Below are positions 1-8,171 of a stretch of 40,227 nt of DNA, piece after piece (the first letter of the stretch is position 1; each line of letters begins with the position of its first letter). A program made the position numbers and the translations under genes. Source of the stretch: Limisphaerales bacterium (GTDB taxonomy: Bacteria > Verrucomicrobiota > Verrucomicrobiia > Limisphaerales > UBA1096); the NCBI GenBank assembly GCA_004213515.1, contig SHAK01000020.1, positions 1-40,227 on the forward strand, given 5' to 3'. The notes beneath the pieces were generated by a model. It was not told the DNA's origin. It worked only from the letters and a program-made list of their open reading frames with translations, and made no database searches.

Positions 1-298
1 ATTCTTCTGTTTCAGTGGGTTTTTCAGATGATGGCTCGGGAGAATCTATCTTGTGATTCTCCACATAACGTTTAGCATGCATCACGCTCGACCAGTGAAT
101 GGTACCCTCCCGTTCAACAATCTCACCTTGTGGCTGGTCTTGGTTTTTTCGAACATGTTTTTTAATCATGTTTAATCCCTCTACAACAACTCGCTCCGTT
201 TTGGGAAAAACATCAATAATCTTACCACTTTCTCCGCGATCTTCTCCGGAAATAACGTAGACCAAATCCCCTTTTTTTACATGTCGCTTATTTCCCAT
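1..298 (-). CDS. rplX: 50S ribosomal protein L24 (partial, 3' end cut by window edge)
   Basis: This gene starts with ATG at 298 and stays open to base 1, giving 99 codons with no stop, so the C-terminus is missing. L24 binds 23S rRNA early in 50S assembly and sits by the exit tunnel. The translation begins MGNKRHVKKGDLVYVISGED, a KOW-type start, followed by GKIIDVFPKTERVVVEGLNM and the family-typical IKKHVRKNQDQPQGEIVEREG. The visible tail is acidic and Glu/Ser/Pro-rich (SPEPSSEKPTETEE), so this L24 probably carries a short acidic C-terminal extension. It starts two bases after the rplN stop, consistent with coupled translation in the spc part of the cluster. Confidence 0.95.
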   Translation of the reverse strand, partial: MGNKRHVKKGDLVYVISGEDRGESGKIIDVFPKTERVVVEGLNMIKKHVRKNQDQPQGEIVEREGTIHWSSVMHAKRYVENHKIDSPEPSSEKPTETEE

Positions 299-300
299 AA

Positions 301-666
301 TCAAATTACCTCTGGTGCTAATGAAACTATTTTCATGAAGCGCTTTTGCCTTAATTCACGAGCCACGGGCCCAAAAATTCTTGTTCCTCGCGGATTTCCT
401 TCCGGATCAATAATCACTATCGCGTTAGAATCGAACCTCAAAACAGAACCATCAGCCCTACGAATCGGTGACTTTGTGCGAACCACAACCGCATTAACAA
501 CTTCACCTTTTTTAACATTTCCATCCGGAGTAGCTTCACGGACATGAGCCTTAATCACATCTCCAACTGAAGCTGTATCCTTACGAATCCCAAGCACACC
601 GATTGCCCAAGCCTCCTTGGCCCCAGAATTATCGGCAACATTTAATCTAGATCGTAACTGTAGCAT
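301..666 (-). CDS. rplN: 50S ribosomal protein L14
   Basis: The product is 121 residues, close to the usual 122. L14 binds 23S rRNA at the subunit interface and contacts 16S rRNA helix 14. The protein opens [20 protein letters not shown], matching the L14 signature 'Q..T.L.VADNSGA', and ends with [22 protein letters not shown], the conserved C-terminal helix. It lies 36 nt downstream of rpsQ and 2 nt upstream of rplX, in the standard rpsQ-rplN-rplX order. No lesion or unusual domain is visible. Confidence 0.98.
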   Translation of the reverse strand: MLQLRSRLNVADNSGAKEAWAIGVLGIRKDTASVGDVIKAHVREATPDGNVKKGEVVNAVVVRTKSPIRRADGSVLRFDSNAIVIIDPEGNPRGTRIFGPVARELRQKRFMKIVSLAPEVI

Positions 667-702
667 TCGTTTTCTTTTTTCGTAATGAATTCAGACCAAT
701 AA

Positions 703-1041
703 CTAGGCCTCTTTAGTATTATCGGAGGAAGATTCCGCAGACTCAGAAGCTGTAATGGCTAATTCGCCCTTCTTAACAAGCTCAGCCAAACGCCATCTTT
801 TAGTCTTAGATAGCGGCCTTGTCTCCATGATTCTTACAATATCACCTACATGCGCTTCATTCCCTTCGTCATGGGCGATGAACTTATTGTAACGAGTAAT
901 AATTTTCTTATAAAGTGGATGTGAAATTCTTCGCGAAATCTGCACCACAATTGTCTTATCCATTTTAGTGGACACTACTTTTCCTTCCCGCACTTTGCGG
1001 TGGCTGCTTCTTGCCGTAGTTGTTGTATCTTTTTCAGCCAT
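703..1041 (-). CDS. rpsQ: 30S ribosomal protein S17
   Basis: S17 is a primary 16S rRNA binder with an OB fold. The product is 112 residues against about 84 in E. coli. The core is clear: [20 protein letters not shown], then [19 protein letters not shown] and [21 protein letters not shown]. The excess length is an N-terminal Thr/Ser-rich arm ([16 protein letters not shown]) and an acidic Ser/Glu-rich tail after the core ([17 protein letters not shown]). It starts 6 nt after the rpmC stop, inside the same operon. Confidence 0.97.
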   Translation of the reverse strand: MAEKDTTTTARSSHRKVREGKVVSTKMDKTIVVQISRRISHPLYKKIITRYNKFIAHDEGNEAHVGDIVRIMETRPLSKTKRWRLAELVKKGELAITASESAESSSDNTKEA

Positions 1042-1047
1042 TAGTCT

Positions 1048-1482
1048 TTAAATTCTATTTGTGACTTCCTGAATCTTTTTAATCGCTTTAATCTTACCAC
1101 TTGAGTAGACCAATTCGGCCAAGCCTCTTGTTGTAACTCTTATTTTGTTTGGATTAAATATTGACCCTAAAGTTTTAAAAACATCTTTACGATTTAGCTC
1201 CCCTTTAACCAATCCGTTTAAAGATTCTGTAAGCCCATCAACTGTAAAATCACCAACATTCTCTAAAGCTGATACTATTTGTTTGAAAGCTTCCTTACGC
1301 TGTAATTGGTTCAACCTTGTCTCTACACGAGCAATGTCTCTTCGCAAATCTCGCAAACGTATTGGCTTCTCAAGCTGACTTGTAGCCTTCTGCAACTTGA
1401 GATTAAACAACTCCAAACGTAATTCCTTACTTTGAGCACTTAATTCAACTTTTGTCTTGTCCTTAATCTCGGCAGCTTTCAT
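1048..1482 (-). CDS. rpmC: 50S ribosomal protein L29 with long C-terminal extension
   Basis: The product is 144 residues, about twice the usual 60-70. Residues 1-65 are a normal L29: two antiparallel helices with the signatures SKELRLELFNLKLQKATSQ and RLRDLRRDIARVETRLNQ. Residues 66-144 form an extension that I do not recognise. It starts FKQIVSALENVGDFTVDGL, includes a basic segment FNPNKIRVTTRG, and ends KAIKKIQEVTNRI. No stop or internal restart separates the two parts, so it is one continuous reading frame. L29 sits at the peptide exit site, where nascent-chain factors dock. The start ATG at 1482 has GGAAA about 6 nt upstream and follows rplP closely. Confidence 0.93.
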   Translation of the reverse strand: MKAAEIKDKTKVELSAQSKELRLELFNLKLQKATSQLEKPIRLRDLRRDIARVETRLNQLQRKEAFKQIVSALENVGDFTVDGLTESLNGLVKGELNRKDVFKTLGSIFNPNKIRVTTRGLAELVYSSGKIKAIKKIQEVTNRI

Positions 1483-1495
1483 TTAAATTTCCTTT

Positions 1496-1906
1496 CTAAT
1501 CGCGCTTTGCAAGTCGGCATCTAACAGGCATCTTAGCTGCAGCTGCACTTAGCGCCTCTTTGGCAATACTTTCAGGTACTCCTTCGATCTCAAATAGCAT
1601 CGTTGCTGGTTTAACTACTGCTACCCAGTGATCAACATTCGCTTTACCCTTACCCATTCGAACTTCTAAAGGTTTTTTTGTTACAGATTTATGAGGAAAA
1701 ATACGAATCCACATGCTACCCCTTCGCTTCATACCTCGAGAAATAGCAACTCGAGCAGCTTCGATTTGTGTTCCTGTTATCCATCCCCGACCTAAAGCCT
1801 GCAAACCAAATGAACCAAAGGAAACTTTGTTTCCTTTTTGCGCGGTACCTTTACGGCTACCACGATGCATCTTACGATATTTAACTTTGTTCGGTTGTAA
1901 GGCCAT
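1496..1906 (-). CDS. rplP: 50S ribosomal protein L16
   Basis: The product is 136 residues, exactly the usual length. L16 organises the A-site region of the 50S subunit. The N-terminus [20 protein letters not shown] and the motif [20 protein letters not shown] are diagnostic, as is the segment [21 protein letters not shown]-like '[18 protein letters not shown]'. It lies between rpsC and rpmC in the standard S10 order, 13 nt upstream of rpmC. Confidence 0.98.
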   Translation of the reverse strand: MALQPNKVKYRKMHRGSRKGTAQKGNKVSFGSFGLQALGRGWITGTQIEAARVAISRGMKRRGSMWIRIFPHKSVTKKPLEVRMGKGKANVDHWVAVVKPATMLFEIEGVPESIAKEALSAAAAKMPVRCRLAKRD

Positions 1907-1928
1907 TATTTAAATTATTTAATTTCTT

Positions 1929-2618
1929 TTAGGAACGAGCAGGACCTCTTCTTGGTGGTCGCGGACGTCGTTCTTTACGTTGTTCTTCTTCCTCTGCTGG
2001 ATCCTTCCTACAAATCCAACACTTAACACCGATAATTCCATAAGTGGTGCTAGCTTCTGCAAATCCATACTGAATATTAGCTCGCAGAGTATGCAAAGGA
2101 ACTGCACCTTCACGCGCATTTTCAGCCCTTGCAATGTCTGCCCCGTTCAAGCGCCCTGCAACACGTAAGCGGATACCTAGCGCACCCATGTCCATAGTAA
2201 CCTGCATTGATCGCTTAATTGCCCTTCGGAAGGCAATACGGCGTTCAAGTTGCATGCAAATATTTTCGGCAACGAGTTGAGCATCTAGCTCAGGTGTCTT
2301 TACTTCTGCAATTTCAACGTAAACCTCTTTACCTGTCAACTTACTGAGTTCTTCTTTAATTCTGTCGATCTCAGCTCCTTTTCGTCCAATCACTACTCCG
2401 GGTCGAGCTGAAAATATTGTGATACGACACCGACTCGTAGCACGCTCAATTTGAATACGAGGCACTGCCGCGTCCTTGAGTTTATCCTTTAGAGCTTTTC
2501 GTATTTTGTAGTCTTCCACAAGCAACTCACCAAACTCTTTCTTGTCAGCATACCACTTAGATCGCCAATCACTATTGACGGCCAAACGAAATCCAATTGG
2601 GTTGGTTTTTTGTCCCAT
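1929..2618 (-). CDS. rpsC: 30S ribosomal protein S3
   Basis: The product is 229 residues, within the usual range. S3 is part of the mRNA entry site and helicase of the 30S subunit. It begins MGQKTNPIGFRLAVNSDWRS. The type II KH domain shows its GxxG loop in VVIGRKGAEIDRIKEEL, and the C-terminal S3 domain carries GIRLRVAGRLNGADIARAE. The tail is basic and Pro/Arg-rich (KERRPRPPRRGPARS), as in many bacterial S3 proteins. A 71-residue open frame inside this gene is a shadow. Spacing to rplV is 11 nt. Confidence 0.98.
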   Translation of the reverse strand: MGQKTNPIGFRLAVNSDWRSKWYADKKEFGELLVEDYKIRKALKDKLKDAAVPRIQIERATSRCRITIFSARPGVVIGRKGAEIDRIKEELSKLTGKEVYVEIAEVKTPELDAQLVAENICMQLERRIAFRRAIKRSMQVTMDMGALGIRLRVAGRLNGADIARAENAREGAVPLHTLRANIQYGFAEASTTYGIIGVKCWICRKDPAEEEEQRKERRPRPPRRGPARS

Positions 2619-2629
2619 ACAGTTTACTT

Positions 2630-3103
2630 TTAAATTTGATCCGTTAGAACGATCCTAATATGACAACTACGCTTGAGAATTGGACTAGCCGAACCTCTAG
2701 CTCTAGGCCTCCATCTTTTTAATGTAGGGGCATCTCCGACTGTTGCTTCCTTGATATATAACATCGTCTGCTCAAGTTTGTGAGGTGAATCTATAAAACT
2801 TTGATAAACATCAATCTTTGACTGCGAACTTCTTCGTGTTTTTTTGTTGTTAGTCGAATTGACCTTTTGTTCTAATTTACTGATACGATCACGCAAATCA
2901 TCAACATCCCATTCATCGACTAAATTTTCTGCATTAGCCATGGCTGATTTTAATGTCTTTGAGACAAGGCGCGCAGATTTACGAGGAACATTTGCCAAGA
3001 GAGCCTGAGCCTCAAGAGCATGCATCCCCTGAATCTGAGTGGTAACAGCACGCACTTTTAACGGAGACATTCTTACTCCTTTTGTTACTGCTAAAATTTC
3101 CAT
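2630..3103 (-). CDS. rplV: 50S ribosomal protein L22 with internal insert
   Basis: The product is 157 residues against about 110 in E. coli. The N-terminal globular part (VRMSPLKVRAV ... LKSAMANAEN, residues 10-60) and the tunnel-lining hairpin with C-terminus (PTLKRWRPRARGSASPILKR, residues 126-145) are intact. Between them, at about residues 71-114, lies a charged segment absent from standard L22. It begins RDRISKLEQKVNSTNNKKTRR and looks helical or coiled-coil in part. The insert replaces the short loop before the strand LYIKEATVGDA. The frame is continuous, so this is not an assembly break. The gene stands between rpsS and rpsC as usual. Confidence 0.95.
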   Translation of the reverse strand: MEILAVTKGVRMSPLKVRAVTTQIQGMHALEAQALLANVPRKSARLVSKTLKSAMANAENLVDEWDVDDLRDRISKLEQKVNSTNNKKTRRSSQSKIDVYQSFIDSPHKLEQTMLYIKEATVGDAPTLKRWRPRARGSASPILKRSCHIRIVLTDQI

Positions 3104-3118
3104 CTTATACTCTCTTCT

Positions 3119-3388
3119 TTACTTTTTAGTAGCACCACCATGCGATCTGAATGCACGAGTTGGGGAGAATTCGCCAAGTTTATGTCCAACCATATTCTCA
3201 GTCACAAATACGGTAGTAAAATTTTTACCGTTATGAACCATAAATGTATGCCCAACAAATTCAGGAGCAATATCTGATCGCCTTGACCAGGTTTTGATTG
3301 GTTTCTTTTTTCCGTCGGCATTCAGCTTCTCTAATTTATCTAGCAGATGCTGCTCCACAAACGGGCCTTTTTTAATTGAACGTCCCAT
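3119..3388 (-). CDS. rpsS: 30S ribosomal protein S19
   Basis: The product is 89 residues, the usual length. S19 forms part of the 30S head and contacts S13 and the A-site finger bridge. It starts [20 protein letters not shown] and has the family core [22 protein letters not shown] and [17 protein letters not shown]. It sits 5 nt after the rplB stop, in the normal rplB-rpsS-rplV order. Confidence 0.98.
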   Translation of the reverse strand: MGRSIKKGPFVEQHLLDKLEKLNADGKKKPIKTWSRRSDIAPEFVGHTFMVHNGKNFTTVFVTENMVGHKLGEFSPTRAFRSHGGATKK

Positions 3389-3393
3389 CTAAA

Positions 3394-4239
3394 TTACCTT
3401 TTTTTCATAGGCCGACCATCACGGCGCACTAAAATCCATTTATTTGAAGGCTTATCTTTAGGCCTCGTTTTGAACCCCTTCGCCAAAACACCCCAAGGTG
3501 ACATAGGATGCCCTCCCCCTGAAGTACGCCCTTCACCACCTCCCATAGGATGGTCCACTGGGTTCTTAGCAACAGCACGAGTTATCGGTCGTTTTCCTTT
3601 ATGCCTAGTGCGACCAGCTTTACCTACTATAATTTTTTCGTGATCGGCATTGCCTACAGTTCCAATTGTAGCGTAACACTTTTCGTTAATTCGACGAATC
3701 TCGCCTGAAGGCAGCTTTACCTGAGCATAACCCTCCGCAACAGCCATAAGCGATGCAGCAACTCCAGCAGAACGAACCAACTGTCCTCCGCGCCCGGGGG
3801 TCATTTCTAAATTGTGTATTTCTGAACCAGGAGGAATATTTGCAAGAGGTAAAAAGTTTCCATTTTCGACGGGAGCCTTTGGCCCACTCATTACTTTATT
3901 TCCAACAATCTGCCCCTCAACCGCAATCATATAACGCTTTTCACCGTCCTCATACTTAAGTAGAGCTAGACGCGCGGAACGACAGGGATCATACTCAATG
4001 GCAATAACCTCAGCTGCAATTCCATGCTTATTGCGCTTAAAATCAACATTACGGACCTTCTGCTTATGACCTCCCCCGATGCCCCTTGCTGTAACACGGC
4101 CATTGCTATTTCTACCGCCAGACCGCTTTTTGGTCTTAACTAAACGCTTTTCGGGCTTCGTTTTCGTAATTTCAGAAAACGAAGAGACTGTCATATAACG
4201 CCGTGACGGCGTTACAGGATTGAAACTCTTTACTGGCAT
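3394..4239 (-). CDS. rplB: 50S ribosomal protein L2
   Basis: L2 is a universal 23S rRNA binder needed for peptidyl transferase function. I place the start at ATG 4239, giving 281 residues beginning MPVKSFNPVTPSRRYMTVSS, which matches the family start (PTTPGRR type). A longer in-frame start at 4290 would add 17 unrelated residues. The C-terminal signature reads NPVDHPMGGGEGRTSGGGHP, followed by SPWGVLAKGFKTR. The His of 'DHP' is kept, and the second His of the E. coli 'HPHGGGEG' motif is Met. It is the first gene of the left block: its usual upstream neighbour rplW lies 17 kb away, so it must rely on its own promoter or on readthrough. Confidence 0.97.
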   Translation of the reverse strand: MPVKSFNPVTPSRRYMTVSSFSEITKTKPEKRLVKTKKRSGGRNSNGRVTARGIGGGHKQKVRNVDFKRNKHGIAAEVIAIEYDPCRSARLALLKYEDGEKRYMIAVEGQIVGNKVMSGPKAPVENGNFLPLANIPPGSEIHNLEMTPGRGGQLVRSAGVAASLMAVAEGYAQVKLPSGEIRRINEKCYATIGTVGNADHEKIIVGKAGRTRHKGKRPITRAVAKNPVDHPMGGGEGRTSGGGHPMSPWGVLAKGFKTRPKDKPSNKWILVRRDGRPMKKR

Positions 4240-4566
4240 AAAACTAATACCCCGATTGGGGCGGTGACGCTCCCTACCATAACTCCCCAACTCTGGGAAA
4301 GCGGGTTATCGGCAGGTCGCCAAATTTTTTCTAACCTGTCCCTAATCACCGTGAAAAGGGCCGGGGAAAATATCAAAAAAAAGTTAGGGTGCAACCTCTT
4401 TTTCGATGTTTTGGGTTTTTTTTATATTAAAAAAAACTCTATAAAAAGACTGTTTTTCTTAAAAACTGCTAATTTAAAGCGAAAAAAGCCTAAAATCTAA
4501 CCAAAAAAGTGTTTAATTTGACTAAAAAAGTATCTTAAATTATTGAAAATCAGTCACTAAAGTAAT
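4240..4566. other. Intergenic leader between the nine-gene cluster and rplB
   Basis: This 327-nt stretch separates the AAA+ ATPase stop from the rplB start. The part from about 4,380 to 4,566 is very A/T-rich with T-runs on the transcribed strand. I see no strong GC hairpin with U-tract after the ATPase gene. The part from 4,240 to 4,365 is GC-richer and would form the rplB 5' leader of about 120 nt. It includes a small hairpin (CCCC-AATC-GGGG arms) about 10 nt before the ATG that would occlude the G-rich ribosome site. I see no convincing gene here; a 78-codon plus-strand frame has no homology signs. Confidence 0.6.
4367..4394 (-). promoter_or_regulatory. Candidate promoter for rplB and downstream ribosomal genes
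   Basis: On the minus strand there is a -35-like TTGCAC (4394-4389) and a -10-like TATTTT (4372-4367) with a 16-nt spacer, both sigma70-type. The start of transcription would lie near 4,360, about 120 nt before rplB. A promoter is expected here because the S10 operon is interrupted and has a terminator after rplW. The match is moderate and the region is A/T-rich, so chance resemblance is possible. Confidence 0.4.
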
Positions 4567-6393
4567 CTAACGAATTCCTTTGGCCTCTAATTGCCTAATT
4601 TCCATTGCCCATCCTGCTCGCTCCTCGTCTGTAACCTTAGGATCTGGCATCAGGCTGCGCCGAGTACAATTAACCAAAGCCTGCAAAGTCTGATATCTCC
4701 TAGTCTCCCCAATAGCCGGGGGAAGCAAATCATTAATAATAGCAATTACTTCGTTCATTGTTAGCTTATCGTTATTTCCCTGAAGTTTTGCTTTCGCTTT
4801 AAGTTCTGAACGCAATGCTGCAAACCCAGCTGCAGACCAACCCTCTGTCACTTTAGCGAATCGCTCCCTATCCTCTCCTGTCAATTTACCACTAACGACC
4901 GGACTGGCTACCCAATCAAGAAAAGCTTCTCGATCTTTTCCCTCAGGGTCTAGCACTGGAATGATCAAATCTCCTACTCGACCTGGACGCCTAATATCAG
5001 GTGAGAGTAAATGAATACGCGCGGTGACTAGTAGCCAAATGACTTTACCCCGTAATAGCGGATCAGACATCATGGACTGTATCTTTCCGGTCAGACGTCT
5101 TTCTGTTGCATGAGTATCAGCACCCACTCCACCAAGCTGAGTATCGGCTTCATCAATAAAAATTAAAACGCGAGAAAGCGCCATTAAAACACGACGCAAT
5201 CGTTCAAAAATAACATCTGTCTCACCATAATATTTGCTTCGAAGGTTTTTTATAACCAAAACAACCATGTCCAACTCAGATGCAACCGCCTCAAAAATGA
5301 AAGTTTTCCCAGCTCCAATTGGCCCCCCAATTGCAGCACCAGGAAGCGCCTCACCGCTATCCATTCCAAATCGAGGAATTACTTCTTTATCCAAAAAGGA
5401 CTTCAAGCGACTAAAACCAATTACGTCATTTAAGCTATGTCCCGGTTTTTTGAATTCAACAACCTCTTCACCCAACTGGCTCTTGATGAAATCCTCAACC
5501 TTGTCCACAACTTCCTCTTGTGAAAGCTTCGCACGACCATGCCTAACGCCCTTAAGCAATTGCATTAGAGCATGAAGGGATAATCCAGCAGTCAGCTCTG
5601 CCAATTCGGTTTGCGTACCCCACAGTTGAATCTTTCGACCTTTAGAATCGTTTCTAGAGAACCAAGAAATAAAATGTTTGCGAGTATCAAAATCCGGTGA
5701 AGGCACCTCAACATCAATCAATTGTGGTAAACGCGCAATGCGTTGGTTCAGCTGAGAACGTGACTCAGCAATCATCACCACCGAATCATCACCGTTAACA
5801 AAACCCAGATCAGAAAACCAATCGTGACATATGCTGACACGCTGCCTATCCATATCATTTAAGCTTGTGATCGGCGCATCTGGAAGCAACATGTCTGCAC
5901 CTTCCACAACGATCAACAAGTTTTCTTTAAGAAAATGAGAATCACCAACCTTTGTTCGAGAACAAAGACACATTTGCCGCATCAGTTCCAAGGCAAGAGT
6001 TGGATTACTCACCGCCTTCTGAAACGAGTCATCGTACATTCCGGTAACTTCATCAACCTCAGCCGCAACCTTATCAGTATCCATCATTCGATTGATCGCA
6101 AGCTGATCGGCGCTCATTCCAAGTCGCCATTCTATCCATGCCTTACGAACTTTTTCAGAGTCCTTATCACGTATAAATCTAATTGGCCCATTTAGCTCGT
6201 AAACAACGAGTATCAAATTCGGCAAATTCCAACTCGCCGTCAGATATTCAACAAGCGAACAATACTCATCGCTCTTACCTTTATTATTGTGAAAAACATC
6301 GTGGATGTTTCCGGTCAAAATCAATGCTCGGGATTGGCCCGCATTTAATATTCGACCAGCTTTACGTAGAAACTCATTTACGCTAGTTGCCAT
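4567..6393 (-). CDS. Two-domain AAA+ ATPase, degenerate N-terminal half
   Basis: The product is 608 residues with no signal peptide or membrane segment, so it is probably cytoplasmic. The C-terminal half holds a canonical AAA module: Walker A GGPIGAGKT at 356-364, the substrate-loop region SKYYGETDVIFERLRR near 386-401, Walker B VLIFIDEAD at 409-417, and arginine-finger candidates in IRRPGRVGD (467-475). The N-terminal half looks like a second, inactivated AAA-like fold: ILTGNIHDVF (25-34) lacks a P-loop, LLIVVEGADMLLP (159-171) is a weakened Walker B, and RIARLPQLIDVEVPSPD resembles the post-sensor region. This layout recalls Ycf46-type AAA proteins, but I do not claim membership. It is the last gene of the ABC/PspA/vWA cluster, 28 nt after the ABC ATPase. 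I infer that it remodels a partner, perhaps the PspA-like protein. Confidence 0.85.
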   Translation of the reverse strand: MATSVNEFLRKAGRILNAGQSRALILTGNIHDVFHNNKGKSDEYCSLVEYLTASWNLPNLILVVYELNGPIRFIRDKDSEKVRKAWIEWRLGMSADQLAINRMMDTDKVAAEVDEVTGMYDDSFQKAVSNPTLALELMRQMCLCSRTKVGDSHFLKENLLIVVEGADMLLPDAPITSLNDMDRQRVSICHDWFSDLGFVNGDDSVVMIAESRSQLNQRIARLPQLIDVEVPSPDFDTRKHFISWFSRNDSKGRKIQLWGTQTELAELTAGLSLHALMQLLKGVRHGRAKLSQEEVVDKVEDFIKSQLGEEVVEFKKPGHSLNDVIGFSRLKSFLDKEVIPRFGMDSGEALPGAAIGGPIGAGKTFIFEAVASELDMVVLVIKNLRSKYYGETDVIFERLRRVLMALSRVLIFIDEADTQLGGVGADTHATERRLTGKIQSMMSDPLLRGKVIWLLVTARIHLLSPDIRRPGRVGDLIIPVLDPEGKDREAFLDWVASPVVSGKLTGEDRERFAKVTEGWSAAGFAALRSELKAKAKLQGNNDKLTMNEVIAIINDLLPPAIGETRRYQTLQALVNCTRRSLMPDPKVTDEERAGWAMEIRQLEAKGIR

Positions 6394-6421
6394 AGTATTT
6401 TTTTTGGTAAAAGGGTAATAA

Positions 6422-7345
6422 CTAAACTAAATCATTAACGAGGTGATCATTGCGAGACTGTAATATATCAGGATTATAAACGTACTTACGAATGTCCTTT
6501 CGAATAATATCAAAAGATTCGTAGTTAGGGCGTTCATTTGGCTTAAATATTGGAGCCTCTCTATCATAAACAACGGTAGCACCTGGCGAAACGTCAAAGC
6601 CAGATTTCTTCCAATCCCAATACTGCGATAATCCTATTAGGCGATCACCAACTCGTATGGCTTCATTAAGCTCATGTGTAACAATTATTAAAGTGTAAGG
6701 TGGTTTTTTATTTTTAGATAATGCTTCCTGATTTTCTTGATATAATTGAAGGAGCATTTCCTGCAATTCCTCTCGAGTAGCTTCATCTAGGGCTCCAAAA
6801 GGTTCATCAAGTAAAATAATCTCAGGCTCCATGATCAAAGCCTGTGCAATAGCTACCCTTTGCTGCATTCCACCTGACATTTGGTCGGGATACATATTAA
6901 TAGCATTACCAAGCCCAACCTTTTCTAAGAACACAGCGGCCCTATCTCTAAAAACTTTGCGCTTTTTTGCCCAACCAGACCAATTAAATATACGAAAAAG
7001 CGAACTAGTCTGATCAAGTTTCAATCCAAGAGCAACATTGTCTAATGCAGTCAAAAAAGGATAAAGTGAATATTTTTGGAAAACTATCCCTCGATCCCTT
7101 CCAGGACGATCAGCAGTAATTAATGATCCATTTTGCATTGTCAAAATCTTACCCTGATTAGGAGGATGAGTACCTAGTATTGATCTTAAAAAGGTGGACT
7201 TTCCACAACCACTTGGGCCAATTAAAGAAACAAACTGACCAGCTCTAACCTTTAAGTTTAAATCGTAGAGCACTTTAGTTGCACCAAACCAATGACTCAC
7301 TTTTTGGCAGTCCAAAGCATAATTGTTGTGTTGCTTGACTACCAT
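6422..7345 (-). CDS. ABC transporter ATP-binding protein, TauB/SsuB-like
   Basis: The product is 307 residues, about 40-50 longer than typical SsuB/TauB because of a C-terminal extension. Motifs: Walker A GPSGCGKST at 43-51, Q-loop FQK around Q90, signature MSGGMQQRVAIAQAL from 156, Walker B IILLDEP with D180/E181, D-loop GALD, and H-loop THE with H223. All catalytic residues are present. The tail after about residue 235 (from GLSQYWDWKKSGFDVSPGA) is rich in Tyr and charged residues and is not part of the core fold. Its ATG overlaps the permease stop (TAATG), so translation is coupled. It would energise the permease at 7,345-8,148. Confidence 0.9.
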   Translation of the reverse strand: MVVKQHNNYALDCQKVSHWFGATKVLYDLNLKVRAGQFVSLIGPSGCGKSTFLRSILGTHPPNQGKILTMQNGSLITADRPGRDRGIVFQKYSLYPFLTALDNVALGLKLDQTSSLFRIFNWSGWAKKRKVFRDRAAVFLEKVGLGNAINMYPDQMSGGMQQRVAIAQALIMEPEIILLDEPFGALDEATREELQEMLLQLYQENQEALSKNKKPPYTLIIVTHELNEAIRVGDRLIGLSQYWDWKKSGFDVSPGATVVYDREAPIFKPNERPNYESFDIIRKDIRKYVYNPDILQSRNDHLVNDLV

Positions 7346-8148
7346 TATTTCGAATCATTCTGATACCAAGGACAAATCTTTGACTGTAGGAAACGAAGCC
7401 CATAATCTAGTAAATAACCAAAACCTGCTAAAAATACGAGGTAAGGATAAACCACATTCATATTTGTAAGTTTAAATTGTAAACGAATTCGGTAACCAAA
7501 ACCAACATCACCAACTACCATTTCTGCAGCAATCAAAAATACAATTGCTGGCCCAATGCATAAGCGAACTGCGTCAATAAATTTTGGAAGCACTTGTTTA
7601 AATACCACCTCATATGCAGTCTCAAAATGAGAGGCCCCTAAAGTATATGCCTTGTCTAGCATTTCAGAAGGTATGTCTTTGATTGCTAAATAAACTGTAA
7701 CCGCAAGCGCCGGAATAACACCAAAAGCTATCATGGCTACATACATTTTCATTCCTGTACCAAAAAACACAAAATACACAGCCAGCGCTGCAGTTTGAGG
7801 GACTTTTGCCAACAAAGAAATTGGTGGCTGTAGAAATGCCTCTACAGATGCAATACATCCCATAAACATACCTATCAAAAAACCAAAAATAATTCCCAAA
7901 CTAATCCCAGCTGCGAGGCGTTTTCCAGTGGCAATTGAATCCTCTATTAACCAGCGATGCCCCTTTCGATCTGGCTGAGTAAATTTTTTTGCACCCTCAG
8001 CCAGCTGACCCCAACTTGGAATGGTAGTATCTTGAGGATTAATTTGATGCTGTCGGTGCGAAATCCAAGTATAGCTCAAAAGTAAAAGCAACACTGAAAG
8101 CGCCGATAATACGACCCGTTTAATTCTACTTATCGGGCGGCCTATCAT
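7345..8148 (-). CDS. ABC transporter permease, TauC/SsuC-like
   Basis: The product is 267 residues with about six hydrophobic segments, starting with one at 10-27 (VVLSALSVLLLLLSYTW). The binding-protein-dependent permease domain includes the EAA loop around AYTLGASHFETAYEVVFKQV, where the ATPase docks. The spacing and the phrase AKVPQTAALAVYFVFFGTG fit the nitrate/sulfonate/taurine subgroup. It starts 23 nt after the lipoprotein stop and overlaps the ATPase start by one base. Together with those two genes it makes a complete importer. The substrate cannot be assigned from sequence. Confidence 0.88.
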   Translation of the reverse strand: MIGRPISRIKRVVLSALSVLLLLLSYTWISHRQHQINPQDTTIPSWGQLAEGAKKFTQPDRKGHRWLIEDSIATGKRLAAGISLGIIFGFLIGMFMGCIASVEAFLQPPISLLAKVPQTAALAVYFVFFGTGMKMYVAMIAFGVIPALAVTVYLAIKDIPSEMLDKAYTLGASHFETAYEVVFKQVLPKFIDAVRLCIGPAIVFLIAAEMVVGDVGFGYRIRLQFKLTNMNVVYPYLVFLAGFGYLLDYGLRFLQSKICPWYQNDSK

Positions 8149-8171
8149 AAGTAAAAATGCCGTTTATATAC

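Noticed and set aside
3394-3600. L2 motif HPMGGGEG with Met in place of the second His
   Set aside because: The first His of the motif, linked to peptidyl transferase function, is kept, and this change occurs in other bacterial lineages, so it is not notable.
4240-4290. Longer rplB start at 4290 (298 residues)
   Set aside because: The extra 17 residues (MGSYGRERHRPNRGISF) do not resemble L2, while ATG 4239 begins at the conserved family N-terminus.
4264-4500. 78-codon plus-strand frame in the rplB leader
   Set aside because: No ribosome site, biased A/T-rich composition and no recognisable protein; it is opposite to the predicted leader RNA.
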